DNA of 53,583 nucleotides from Caballeronia glathei. GTDB lineage: Bacteria > Pseudomonadota > Gammaproteobacteria > Burkholderiales > Burkholderiaceae. Numbering within the stretch: the stretch's first letter is position 1; every line of letters starts with the position of its first letter. The stretch lies in the NCBI RefSeq assembly GCF_000698595.1, contig NZ_JFHC01000059.1, positions 1 through 53,583 of the forward strand, read 5' to 3'. Both the position numbers and the translations under genes were made by a program. A model generated the notes under the pieces. It worked only from the letters and a program-made list of their open reading frames with translations. It had not been told where the DNA came from and made no database searches. Positions 7,630 through 16,348 of this stretch are shown here, in pieces.

Positions 7630-8606
7630 CCCCGGGCCGCGCCCAGGTTCCTGCGCCATGTCGCCGGCGGCTCGCCGAACTCCCGCTTGAACGCGCGATT
7701 GAACGAGGCTTCCGATTCGTAGCCTGCACCCTCGGCGATCGACGCCAGCGAGGAATCCGTCAGGCGCAACTGTCGCGCGGCAAGCTGCAAGCGCCACAGC
7801 GCGAGATATTGCATGGGTGGTATCCCGACCAGTTCGGTAAAGCGCTGCGCGAGCCCGGAACGCGAGATGCCCACCTCGCGAGCGAGAGCATCGACGGTCC
7901 AGGCGTACACCGGCTGTGAATGCATCAGCGCGAGTGCCCGCGCCACATAGCGGTCGCGCAGTCCCGCCAGCCATCCCTTGCCGTCATCGGCCATCGTGCC
8001 GATGTAGCGACGCACCGCCTCGATGAAGAGCAACTCCGCAAGCTTGGCGAGCACCGTGGCGCTGCCCGCCTGCGCCGAGGCCGCTTCCTCGGTTGCAAAC
8101 CGAAGCGACGATTCGAGCCACGATACTCCGGACCCGCGCATGTTCACCTTGAAGAGCCTCGGCAGCGCGCGAAGCAACGGATTTCGTGAATTGTCCTGCG
8201 GCGCGAGAAAGCCGCACACCATGCGGGTGACTTCGCCGCCGCCGCCGTGGGAGAGCGTCATGACTTCACCCGGTTTCGTCTCGACCTGATTTGCCAGCAG
8301 CGGCGCCAGGACGTCGGGCACCAGATCGGTCGCACTGCCCAGCACGTGGGTCTCGCCCTGCGGCACCACGATGACGTCGCCTGCCTCCGCCCGCACCAGG
8401 CTTGCCGGATCGCCCGGCAGCATCGCAAAGCACTTTCCTTCTGTCAGGAGATGGAACGAGACGACGCGCTCGGAAGGCGGCAGGTATGCGGAGCAAAGCG
8501 CCGAATCGGCCTGCCCGATCACGCACCAGGGCGCCGAGAAGTTGCCGTCGAGGTGGACGGCCCCGATCAGCTGGATGATGCGCAAGACGTCGGAGAGAGC
8601 ATCCAT
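7623..8606 (-). CDS. AraC-family regulator with cupin sensor
   Basis: A 327-residue regulator. The N-terminal half is a cupin-type sensor (SERVVSFHLLTEGKCF, EAGDVIVVPQGETHVLG). The C-terminal half carries two HTH helices, TVDALAREVGISRSGLAQRF and SLASIAEGAGYESEASFNRAF. It is divergent from the AurF-like gene at 8830 across 223 bp that hold 21-22-bp-spaced repeats. Its stop overlaps the remnant of a LacI gene, yet the protein looks complete. No strong SD precedes the ATG at 8606. Confidence 0.92.
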   Translation of the reverse strand: MDALSDVLRIIQLIGAVHLDGNFSAPWCVIGQADSALCSAYLPPSERVVSFHLLTEGKCFAMLPGDPASLVRAEAGDVIVVPQGETHVLGSATDLVPDVLAPLLANQVETKPGEVMTLSHGGGGEVTRMVCGFLAPQDNSRNPLLRALPRLFKVNMRGSGVSWLESSLRFATEEAASAQAGSATVLAKLAELLFIEAVRRYIGTMADDGKGWLAGLRDRYVARALALMHSQPVYAWTVDALAREVGISRSGLAQRFTELVGIPPMQYLALWRLQLAARQLRLTDSSLASIAEGAGYESEASFNRAFKREFGEPPATWRRNLGAARGR

Positions 8607-8620
8607 GGCTGCGTTCGCGC

Positions 8621-8670
8621 AATGTTGGAGCCGCGCACAAGAATGCTGGACGCCGGGCTATTCAATGTCG
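8621..8670. promoter_or_regulatory. Candidate AraC operator: in-phase direct repeats
   Basis: AATGTTGGA (8621-8629) and AATGCTGGA (8642-8650) differ by one base and start 21 bp apart. A third, weaker copy AATGTCG starts at 8664, 22 bp on. Repeats two helical turns apart are typical of AraC-family dimer sites. They lie immediately upstream of the AraC start (8606) and about 160-210 bp before the divergent diiron-protein gene. Confidence 0.45.
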
Positions 8671-8829
8671 CGCCTACCGTCGGAATACTAGCACCGTGCC
8701 TGAAGGCCAGCACACGCAAGAAGTCAACGCGAATCACCGGAGCGTGCATTCTCCGGCGTGTCCAGCCTCCAGAAGTACCTCGACCGTGCTTTTCAATCCG
8801 AAACCAGCCTGTCTCTCAGGAGAGCAGTC

Positions 8830-9864
8830 ATGTCCGCCGTCCAGTCACCTTCCTTGCCCTTGTCCTTGCCCTTGCCTGCTACGGATCTCGCCGCGCCCAG
8901 GATGCGGCATGCCGCTGCCGACGCTCAGATGCGCGTCCTGCAACCTCACGTCGATACCGCACGCTATGCCAGATGCGTGGAAGTGTCCAAGCGCATCCGG
9001 TGGGACATCGACCGCGACGTGCTCCGGCATCGCCAGTTCGATTTCACGAAAAAATTCCTGCCTGACGGTCTGTCGTTCGTCGACCGGCTGCCGTTCCTGA
9101 GCGTCGTCGAGCGGCGCCTGCTGTCGCAGATCCAGGGCCGTTCGTACGCGAACATGTTCGGTCTGGTCGAGCGCTTTATCGGGGCCAAGATGCTCGAGGT
9201 GAGCCGCGACCACTGGCTTGGCGACCAGGACGCGCTCGAAGCGCTGGTGCGCTTCACCGACGAAGAACTGAAACACCAGGAGTTGTTTCGCCGCATCGAG
9301 AGCATGATCGGCGCGGGGATGCCGGCGGGATACACGTTCGAGCCGCGGCCCGATGACGTCGCATCCGTCGTGCTGGGCAGGTCGACCTGGTCGGTGCTCG
9401 CGCTGACCTGCCTCATCGAACTGTTCACGCAAGTCCATTACCGGGCCAGCATCGAGCCGGACAGCGAGCTTTCGCCCCTGTTCAGGGAGGTGTTCCTGTT
9501 TCACTGGAAGGAGGAATCGCAACACGCGATTCTCGATGAACTGGAATGGGTACGTGAAAACGCGAAACTCACGCCGCAAGCGCGCGATGAGGCCGTGGAC
9601 GATCTGATTGCGCTGGTGGGCGCAGTCGACGGAATCCTGCAAGCGCAGTCGGCGGCAGACACGCGCTACTTCGTGGGCCTTTGCGACCGGCGCATGACTG
9701 ACGCCGAGATCGAAACGGTGGCGGCGACCGTCCTTGCCGCGTATCGCTTCCAGTACATCGTGTCGGGCCTGCAGATTCCGCGGTTCGGCGAAACGCTCAA
9801 CGCGATGATCTCACCGGCGCAAGCCGGGCGGATTGGCGCCGCGCTCGCGCCGATCATGGGCTGA
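8830..9864 (+). CDS. AurF-like/ferritin-like diiron protein
   Basis: A 344-residue, mostly helical protein with a complete set of candidate diiron ligands: Glu114 (GLVERFIG), Glu146-x-x-His149 (EELKHQ), Glu197 (LIELFTQ) and Glu229-x-x-His232 (EESQHA). The repeated E...ExxH pattern is that of ferritin-like carboxylate-bridged diiron oxygenases, including p-aminobenzoate N-oxygenase AurF. The substrate is unknown. ATG 8830 is chosen for AGGAGAG five bases upstream. An upstream in-frame ATG lacks an SD. The neighbouring divergent AraC gene is its probable regulator. No ferredoxin or reductase gene is adjacent. Confidence 0.72.
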   Translation: MSAVQSPSLPLSLPLPATDLAAPRMRHAAADAQMRVLQPHVDTARYARCVEVSKRIRWDIDRDVLRHRQFDFTKKFLPDGLSFVDRLPFLSVVERRLLSQIQGRSYANMFGLVERFIGAKMLEVSRDHWLGDQDALEALVRFTDEELKHQELFRRIESMIGAGMPAGYTFEPRPDDVASVVLGRSTWSVLALTCLIELFTQVHYRASIEPDSELSPLFREVFLFHWKEESQHAILDELEWVRENAKLTPQARDEAVDDLIALVGAVDGILQAQSAADTRYFVGLCDRRMTDAEIETVAATVLAAYRFQYIVSGLQIPRFGETLNAMISPAQAGRIGAALAPIMG

Positions 9865-10177
9865 CGGACTCCGATCTATGGGCGGCATGCATCGCCGGCG
9901 CGCTGCCGGAGCCGGAGCTCGCCGGGATTGCACGGGCGTCCGGCTTGCGGGGATCGCGCATCACGGAACGCTTCGACTGCTTTCGCGATACCACCGCGCA
10001 AGCAAAAGTTGAGGGCGACCTGCATGTCCATGCAGTCAACTTTCCGGCCTTCAAGCAGGAACGGGACCCGATGCCGGCCGGCAAACAGCGTATGTGCCGG
10101 CCACGCGAATCCTCCCTGCGACGGTTAGCCAGCGCGACGCGCGCGACGCCGCTACGGTGTCGTGCGCGTCCGTGGGT
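9865..10177. other. 313-bp spacer, no supported gene
   Basis: Between the diiron-protein gene and the convergent epoxide hydrolase gene. Open frames give low-complexity Arg/Ala/Ser translations. No T-tailed hairpin was found. Confidence 0.5.
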
Positions 10178-11503
10178 TCAGCGCAGCGGCCGGAAGCTCA
10201 CGCGAATCTCTTCCGAGAAAACCTGCGGCTGTTCCCATGCGGCAAAGTGCCCGCCTTTGGGCAACCGGTTGTAGTGAATCAGCTTCGGATACGCTTTCTC
10301 CGTCCAGCTTTGCGGGGCGGCGTAAATCTCATCCGGAAACACGCTGACGGCAACGGGAATGGCAACATGCTTCGGCGCAAAGAAGTTGAGCTTGTTTTCC
10401 CAATACAGCCGGGCCGACGAGACCCCCGTGTTCGTCACCCAATAGAGCGTGATGTTGTCGAGGATGTCGTCTCGCGTCAGGCCCTCGGGCTGACCGTCAA
10501 AGACGCGTGCGATGAGCGCCTCACTGCTCGCGTCGTGGTCGAGTATCCAGCCGGCGAGGCCGACAGGCGAATCCTCGATCCCGTACAGCGTCTGCGGGCG
10601 ATTCGTCATCTCCTGGGCGTAGCCGAGGCCGTGCTTGTAGAAGAAGTCGAGCTGATCGAACGCGTGCTTCTCGTCGCCCGAGAGGCCGGCGGGCGCCGGG
10701 TCGCCGAACTTGAGCGCATTTGCAACGTTGTCGGGCACGGTGGCCGGCATGTTGGTGTGAATGCCGATCAGTTCCGGTGGCGCCAGCAGGGCCATCTGCT
10801 CCGTGACGGCATTGCCCCAATCGCCGCCTTGCGCCACGTATCGCGTGTATCCGAGCCGCTTCATCAGCACGACCCAGGCGCGTGCGATGCGGGCAGGATC
10901 CCAGCCGGTCGTGGTCGGCTTGCCAGAAAATCCGTAGCCCGGGAGCGACGGAATCACGACGTCGAAAGCATCCGATGCACTCCCGCCATGCGCCGTCGGA
11001 TTGGTCAGCGGATCGATGATCTTCATCTGCTCGATGATCGAGCCGGGCCATCCGTGCGTGACGATGAGCGGCAACGCATTCTGATGCTTCGAACGAACAT
11101 GGATGAAATGAATGTCGAGCCCGTCGATCTCGGTGACGAAATTCGGCTGGGCGTTGATCCTCGCTTCGACCTTGCGCCAGTCGTAACTCGTCTCCCAATA
11201 GCGCGCGAGTTTCTGCATCGTCGCGAGCTGCACGCCTTGCGATGCATCCGTTACCGTTTCACGCTCGGGCCACCTTGTCGCTTTGATGCGCCGTCGCAAT
11301 TCGACGAGTCGCGATTCCGGTACGTGCACGCGCAGTGGACGAAGAGCGGTCTTGTCACTGCCCGTCGATTGTGCAACTTGAGTGATAGCCTGATTTGTAT
11401 CGGCAAAGGCGAGCCGGCTCAATGAGCCCGCAACGACGGCCGCCGCTGCAGCGCCGATGAAGCGGCGGCGCGAGGCGGTCTGGGGAAGGATATCGTTTGA
11501 CAT
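10178..11503 (-). CDS. Tat-exported epoxide hydrolase (EHN domain)
   Basis: A 441-residue alpha/beta hydrolase. The N-terminus has a Tat-type signal, SRRRFIGAAAAAVVAGSL. The epoxide-hydrolase N-terminal domain then follows (RPLRVHVPESRLVELRRRI, about 60-165). The catalytic core has the oxyanion motif THGWPGS, the nucleophile Asp in QGGDWGNAV and the catalytic His in KGGHFAAWEQP. It should open epoxides to diols in the periplasm. ATG 11503 is supported by AGGAG five bases upstream. The frame is open further upstream, but those starts add no family sequence. It appears to be a single-gene unit. Confidence 0.93.
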   Translation of the reverse strand: MSNDILPQTASRRRFIGAAAAAVVAGSLSRLAFADTNQAITQVAQSTGSDKTALRPLRVHVPESRLVELRRRIKATRWPERETVTDASQGVQLATMQKLARYWETSYDWRKVEARINAQPNFVTEIDGLDIHFIHVRSKHQNALPLIVTHGWPGSIIEQMKIIDPLTNPTAHGGSASDAFDVVIPSLPGYGFSGKPTTTGWDPARIARAWVVLMKRLGYTRYVAQGGDWGNAVTEQMALLAPPELIGIHTNMPATVPDNVANALKFGDPAPAGLSGDEKHAFDQLDFFYKHGLGYAQEMTNRPQTLYGIEDSPVGLAGWILDHDASSEALIARVFDGQPEGLTRDDILDNITLYWVTNTGVSSARLYWENKLNFFAPKHVAIPVAVSVFPDEIYAAPQSWTEKAYPKLIHYNRLPKGGHFAAWEQPQVFSEEIRVSFRPLR

Positions 11504-12248
11504 ACAAGCTCCTGTTCGCAATATGCCTTGGGCAGGCGGAGCGATGAGTGCCGCAGCTATGCAATCCTGAGCAAACGCCTTCCTGACTGACCGCCTGAAT
11601 CGTTCATCCACGCAGCCAGTCGGCGAACCTCGAATCGTCACCGCCTTCCTTGACCGCAAACCATGGTTCGCGGTCGTTGAAGGCATTATGTGCAGGTAAG
11701 CACCCAGCGTAAACGCCAACACGGGCACAACACTTGTGCCAGTCAGGAACAAAGCCGTATCCGGCGACGCGCACAGCCAGCCGCTCGTTGACCGTGTGCA
11801 TGCCGAGCGGAAGAACGGTGGCGCTGCAAAAGCGCATGGCTGGACGCGCTGGGCGGCGAACGCTTGCCGGCATGGCAGGGCAGATGCAAATCACTCCGTT
11901 CATGTGGCCCTTCGAGCGAAGCTGGCTGGTGCGAAAGTCCGTGGCCATTGCAGGCTTCACCGTGCGCACGGACAGATCAAGGCCTTCATGCCGGATGACC
12001 AATGAACCGCCCGCGTCTTTCCGAACGGCCGGCGACAGGAATTTCGCGCGACGTCACAAGCGGCGTCGACTGCGACACGAAAGCAAGCGGCTAGTAGCGA
12101 AAAGCTATCTGCAGACGATTGACGCAAAGCGAGGCCAATCGATGAACGCATCCATGGTTGCGCTTTGCGGGAAGGCATATCCTTGCATTGCTGAAGAAAC
12201 ATGTCCGCGGTTTTCAGGTGTTCCAGCGGCCATTCGGAGGAGTGAAGC
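11504..12248. other. 745-bp region, perhaps a decayed gene
   Basis: No intact gene is recognised. On the minus strand, 11604-12002 is open and ends PWFAVKEGGDDSRFADWLRG, faintly like the tail of a LysR-type regulator. A LysR gene divergent from the SDR at 12249 would be a common arrangement, but no N-terminal HTH can be found. I treat this as a possible remnant only. The last bases contain the SDR ribosome-binding site. Confidence 0.35.
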
Positions 12249-12959
12249 ATGACGAACAGTGTGAATGGAAAGATTGTCGCGATTACGGGCGGTTTCGGCA
12301 GTCTCGGTCTGGTAGCGGCGCAGGTACTGGCGGAGCGCGGCGCGCACGTTGCGCTGATTGGCCGGGGGCAGTCGCCGGGTGCGGATGCGCTGCCGCCGCA
12401 ACTTGCCGATGCCTTTCAGCTTGGCGGCGTCGATCTCGGCGAACCGGCGGCGGCGCAGGAAGCCATCGACGCGATCGCGACGCGGTTCGGCGGACTCGAC
12501 GCACTTGTCAACGTCGCCGGGGCCTTCCGCTGGGAGACCGTGGCTGACGGAAGCGTCGATACGTGGGACCTGATGTTCCGCACCAACGTGAAGACGGCGT
12601 TGAACGCATCGAAGTCGGCGATTCGTTATCTGGCGGCGCGCGAGGGCGGACGGATCGTCAATATCAGCGCGGGGGCGGCACTGAAGGCGGGGGCCGGGAT
12701 GGGGGCCTATGCCGCGTCGAAGGCTGGCGTGGCACGCCTGACCGAAGCGCTTGCCGAGGAGCTCAAGGACAAGGGCGTGACAGTCAACGCGATCCTGCCG
12801 AGCATCATCGATACGCGCCAGAACCGCGCCGATATGCCTGATGCCGACTTCAGCCGCTGGGTGACGCCGCAGCAACTCGGTGCGGTGATCGCGTTCCTGC
12901 TGTCGCAGGATGCGCAGGCAATTACCGGGGCGCTGATTCCTGTTGCCGGGCGGGTTTGA
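12249..12959 (+). CDS. Short-chain dehydrogenase/reductase
   Basis: A 236-residue classical SDR. The NAD(P)-binding motif is TGGFGSLG near the N-terminus, NVAG follows, and the catalytic Ser (NISAGAA) and Tyr-x3-Lys (YAASK) are present. The C-terminus ITGALIPVAGRV is typical of the FabG-like group. It oxidises or reduces an alcohol or ketone in the cytoplasm, substrate unknown. A strong GGAGGAG SD lies before the ATG. No partner gene adjoins it. Confidence 0.93.
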   Translation: MTNSVNGKIVAITGGFGSLGLVAAQVLAERGAHVALIGRGQSPGADALPPQLADAFQLGGVDLGEPAAAQEAIDAIATRFGGLDALVNVAGAFRWETVADGSVDTWDLMFRTNVKTALNASKSAIRYLAAREGGRIVNISAGAALKAGAGMGAYAASKAGVARLTEALAEELKDKGVTVNAILPSIIDTRQNRADMPDADFSRWVTPQQLGAVIAFLLSQDAQAITGALIPVAGRV

Positions 12960-13315
12960 CGGGCCGAGCCCGCGCAATGGCGGCGAAGGGGCCTGATCAA
13001 CGGTGAAGGCCGGCACGGCCCCGCGCCACGGCGCAACACCGGCCGCACCCGGGGTTCCCGAAGCCCGAAGCAACGAAGTCGGCGCAAGGCCGGCGTCGTT
13101 GCCAAGACATGAAGCGGGCCGTTTCTGGTCCATCCGGCGACGCTGCGAGGCTCGCCGCAAGGCGGCAGTCGCAGCACGAGCAGCCGTCCGCATCCTTGCT
13201 CCGAGGCGATTGCATCGTGACGCGGAAATGCCCCGCTAGCCGTCCGGGCGAATCCGCGAAGGCCGCCGGCGCACAGCTATAATCGCGCTCAAACTTGACC
13301 AGGGAAGTTCTACTC
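12960..13315. other. 356-bp spacer with lipoprotein promoter at its end
   Basis: Frames on both strands are Arg/Ala/Pro rich and unsupported. The only recognisable element is the -10 hexamer at 13278-13283. Confidence 0.45.
13278..13283 (+). promoter_or_regulatory. Consensus -10 TATAAT for the lipoprotein gene
   Basis: TATAAT lies 33 bp before the GTG start at 13316, placing transcription initiation near 13290. No matching -35 is evident at 17 bp. Confidence 0.5.
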
Positions 13316-13771
13316 GTGAAAAGGATCACCGCGTTTGCATTCGTTGCGCTTGTCCTCGTGGGCTGCTCGTCGCCCGAGAAGCAGGTGCAGCAGGCCCAGC
13401 AATTCGTCCACAACGAATCCAGTCTTGCCGAGGCCCAGCGCAATGCGGCGGTCAATTGCGGACCGGCCAACTGCGACGCCGCCTGGGCGCTCACGAAGCG
13501 CTATATCCAGCAGCATTCCGACACGCCCATAACACGCGCGGACGAGGTCGCAATCGACACCGACGTGCCCTCCGGTTCGGGCAAGGCCGCCTTCTCGGCG
13601 ACGCGTGTTGCGAAAGGTACTGGCGCGACGCTGACGCTTTTTGCGCAGTGTCGGGGCATGTATGCGTCCGACAGCGAGAGAGGTTCGGACTATAACGAGT
13701 GCGCCGAGAAGATCCTCAAGACCCAGAATGGCTATGTGGCGTTTCTCAACGCACATGTGCCGGGTCAGTAG
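13316..13771 (+). CDS. Small outer-membrane-type lipoprotein
   Basis: A 151-residue protein starting at GTG with a signal peptide and lipobox ALVLVGCSS (lipidated Cys about residue 16). The mature part has four further cysteines, two of them close together in NCGPANCDAAW. It includes the segment ALTKRYIQQHSDTPI, and the family is unnamed to me. GTG 13316 fits the upstream TATAAT (13278) and an AGGGA SD at 13301-13305. An in-frame TTG at 13295 lies too close to the predicted transcript start. Function unknown. Confidence 0.78.
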   Translation: MKRITAFAFVALVLVGCSSPEKQVQQAQQFVHNESSLAEAQRNAAVNCGPANCDAAWALTKRYIQQHSDTPITRADEVAIDTDVPSGSGKAAFSATRVAKGTGATLTLFAQCRGMYASDSERGSDYNECAEKILKTQNGYVAFLNAHVPGQ

Positions 13772-14412
13772 GCGCCGGGGCTGACTCAGCCACGCGCGGG
13801 CAGGCCGAGGTAGGGCAGCGAGCGGCGCCCTGCAACCGATCGAGTTTGCCGATGGCGCGCGCCGAATGCCGGGAGCGCCTTCAGGAGCCTGTTGGGCCGC
13901 GCGGCAAGGCGATGCGTAAGTCGAAACGGGAGAGGGACTCGTCGAGTTGCGCCACGCGTGAAGACGCGACTCACGCGGCTTCGTTAGTCCCGCTATCCAC
14001 TTAAATATACTGCGCCATCGTTCCGGCATGACAGCATGATCTCGCGGCGGTTTCGCTGGTATTTAACGGAGCGCCGACCTATAAATAACGTTTGCGACGG
14101 TATCTTTCGCACCGTCGCCGACCCACGAGGTCACACCCGCACAGTTTTGTGCACCGCCACGACACCTATGTGGCAGCGCCGGCATCCACGTTCCGGCACC
14201 CTGGCCGCGTAGCGCTGCGTTTGAACCCCCGCATGACCGGAGTCGCGGCAGCAGCGCGAATTCCAGGATCCCCCGTATCGATCCCTCGAAAAACGAAGAC
14301 ACGCGCAACCATTTCCATGTGCGCTACCGGTCCGCATGGGCGGCCGGCCTTCGCACGACCTCTGCACAGCGAGCGCGTCACCTGACGGCTCACTCACGAA
14401 CAAGGTGCGATT
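13772..14412. other. 641-bp region, no gene recognised
   Basis: Lower GC than its surroundings around 13985-14090. The one clear structure is a hairpin, GCGACGGT (14094-14101) with ACCGTCGC (14111-14118) and a 9-nt loop. No T-run follows it. Open frames have no recognisable domains. Confidence 0.45.
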
Positions 14413-14658
14413 ATGAAACTCAAATTGTTGGCGGTATCCGGTGCAACGTTGCTGGCGATGGCCGCCGGCATCGCGCACGCGCAGTCGAACCAGCCGGCTC
14501 CATCCATGGGCCAACCCTCGATGCAGCAATCAAACACGCAAGCCGCCGACATGTCCTATGGCGGGACGCCAGCCAAGGGCGCCTACGCCAGCGGACGCAG
14601 CAGAAGCGGAGGTCCGTGCGTCGTCGGCTTGTCCTGCGATATCTATCAAGGCAACTAG
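14413..14658 (+). CDS. Small secreted protein with paired C-terminal cysteines
   Basis: An 81-residue protein with a signal peptide ending GIAHAQS. A Gln/Ser/Pro-rich linker follows, then the block MSYGGTPAKGAYASGRSRSG and a tail with two cysteines, PCVVGLSCDIYQGN. This pattern is familiar from small Burkholderia exported proteins of unknown function. The two Cys could form a disulfide in the periplasm. SD AAGGTG lies five bases before the ATG. The YGGxP segment recurs in the protein at 976. Confidence 0.75.
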   Translation: MKLKLLAVSGATLLAMAAGIAHAQSNQPAPSMGQPSMQQSNTQAADMSYGGTPAKGAYASGRSRSGGPCVVGLSCDIYQGN

Positions 14659-14948
14659 AGTTTGATGTCGCGTCACCGAGGCGAGCCGGACCGGTCGATA
14701 TCGAACGCACCAGCTAGCGCACGCGCTCGCTGGAAGTACCGACTGGTTCTCACGGGTGCGCGACAGCGGGCACTGCCATTTGTGATGAGGGGCTGAACAG
14801 CGTTCCCTTGCGTGCAGCCCGGCGCCGGCGGAATGTCCCCGAACTCGATGCCGGAATTGCGCAGTTGCGCGACGCAGCCCTTTTCTGATCCATCACCGGC
14901 GCACGACACCTCTGCAACGTGTCGTCGTGCGCTCTTGAGCGCAATGCG

Positions 14949-16241
14949 TCAATCGCGCACACACCGGAATCCGGCATACACATATTGATAGTGCGCCTGA
15001 AACCAGTTGCGGAAACTCGGCCTCAGCATGCAGGCCGCCGTGCGCGGCGAGCCGCCTTTCAGCACGAAATGCTTGTTGTCGTAGAAATTGGCGGAGTAGC
15101 CCAGATAGAACGGAAACGGCTCGAAACCGGGCAGCGGGCCGAACGCGGTCGATGTCCATTCCCAGCCGTTGCCGAACTGTCCTTCGACGCCGAACGCACT
15201 GCGGTTTTCCGGATGCGCCTGCACCGCCGACGGGTCCCATCGCCGGAAGTCGAAGTTTCCGTCCGCCGCGAGCGGTGCGCCGTGCGCCGCGCGCTGCCAT
15301 TGCGCCTCGCTCGGCAGCGCCTTGCCGGCCCAGCGCGCGTAGGCGTTCGCTTCCGCGTGGCTCACGTACACCGGCCAGTCGGCGGGCAGCGCGATTTCCT
15401 CGAACATCGTGCGCAGCTTCCACGCGCCGCGGGCGACGTCGCGAATCCAGAAGGCCGGATGCGTGATGCCCGCGCTTTCCTTCCACGACCAGTCCGCGTC
15501 GCTCCAGCAGGCGCGGTTCGCGTAACCGCCCGCATCGATGAATTTCAGGTAGTCGCCATTCGAGACCATGTAGCGGTCGATTTCGAACGCCGGCACGTCC
15601 ACCTGCAATTCGCCGAACTCGTTGTCCCATCCGAACGCGCCGCTCTCTCGCCTGAGTCCGAGCGTTGCCGTGCCGGCGGGCACGCGCACCATGTCGTGCC
15701 TGACGGCCGGGTCGGACGCCGGCTCGTGCGCGAGCGCGGGTCCGGTCTTCTGGTCGAGCGGCAACTGATGCAGCATGTAAGCGAGCGTTTCGGCGTGCAT
15801 CAGCCGGTGCTCGATCGCCACTTCGAGCAGCGTCGCGGGGTCGGCCTCGTCGGTCGAAACGGGCTGCTTTGTAATTTCTACCGGGTCGAGCCGCGCATCG
15901 ATGTCGTCGCGAATGCGCTTCGTGTAGGCGCGCACTTCGTCGAGCGTGGGCCACTCGTGCGGTTGATCGGTGGGCAGGCCGCCGTCGACCGGATCGATGC
16001 CGAAGGCGAACAGCTGGTCGAATTCGGGATTCGCGCTCGGCAGGTCGAAGACGCGCCCATCGAGCAGATTGCGGTCGAATGCTTCGAGATGCCCGATGTA
16101 GAACACGATCCGGTGCCGCTCGGCGATCGGACGTTCATACAGATGCTCGGGCCTGACGATGTCGAAAAGCTCGTCGGTGGTGCGGCGTGCTTCGGCGAGG
16201 CGGGCAAGCAGCGGATGACGCAGGGCAGGTTCGCGATTCAT
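14949..16241 (-). CDS. EgtB/SUMF1-family non-heme iron enzyme (sulfoxide-synthase-like)
   Basis: A 430-residue protein made of an N-terminal DinB-like helical domain and a C-terminal FGE-sulfatase fold. His51 (YIGHLEAFD) and the pair His145/His149 in EHRLMHAET match the three-His iron site of EgtB, including the H-x3-H-x-E spacing. The C-terminal core includes GNGWEWTSTAFGP and LKGGSPRTAACMLRPSFRNW and ends AGFRCVRD. EgtB joins a thiol to N-trimethylhistidine in ergothioneine synthesis. No EgtD methyltransferase is nearby, so another sulfoxide product is possible. ATG 16241 follows GGAG by 10 bases. It lies 107 bp after the FNR gene on the same strand. Confidence 0.85.
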   Translation of the reverse strand: MNREPALRHPLLARLAEARRTTDELFDIVRPEHLYERPIAERHRIVFYIGHLEAFDRNLLDGRVFDLPSANPEFDQLFAFGIDPVDGGLPTDQPHEWPTLDEVRAYTKRIRDDIDARLDPVEITKQPVSTDEADPATLLEVAIEHRLMHAETLAYMLHQLPLDQKTGPALAHEPASDPAVRHDMVRVPAGTATLGLRRESGAFGWDNEFGELQVDVPAFEIDRYMVSNGDYLKFIDAGGYANRACWSDADWSWKESAGITHPAFWIRDVARGAWKLRTMFEEIALPADWPVYVSHAEANAYARWAGKALPSEAQWQRAAHGAPLAADGNFDFRRWDPSAVQAHPENRSAFGVEGQFGNGWEWTSTAFGPLPGFEPFPFYLGYSANFYDNKHFVLKGGSPRTAACMLRPSFRNWFQAHYQYVYAGFRCVRD

Positions 16242-16348
16242 GTCGCCATGTCTCCGTACATGAGCAATCCGAAAGCCTAATGCGAAGCAGCCTGCATGCC
16301 AACCGGAAATTGCTTGCGATTGACCGACGATGGACGGAGTTTCGTGAG

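Noticed and set aside
12105..13193. Minus-strand frame of about 362 codons over the SDR
   Set aside because: The SDR on the plus strand has all catalytic motifs and a strong SD; this frame has none.
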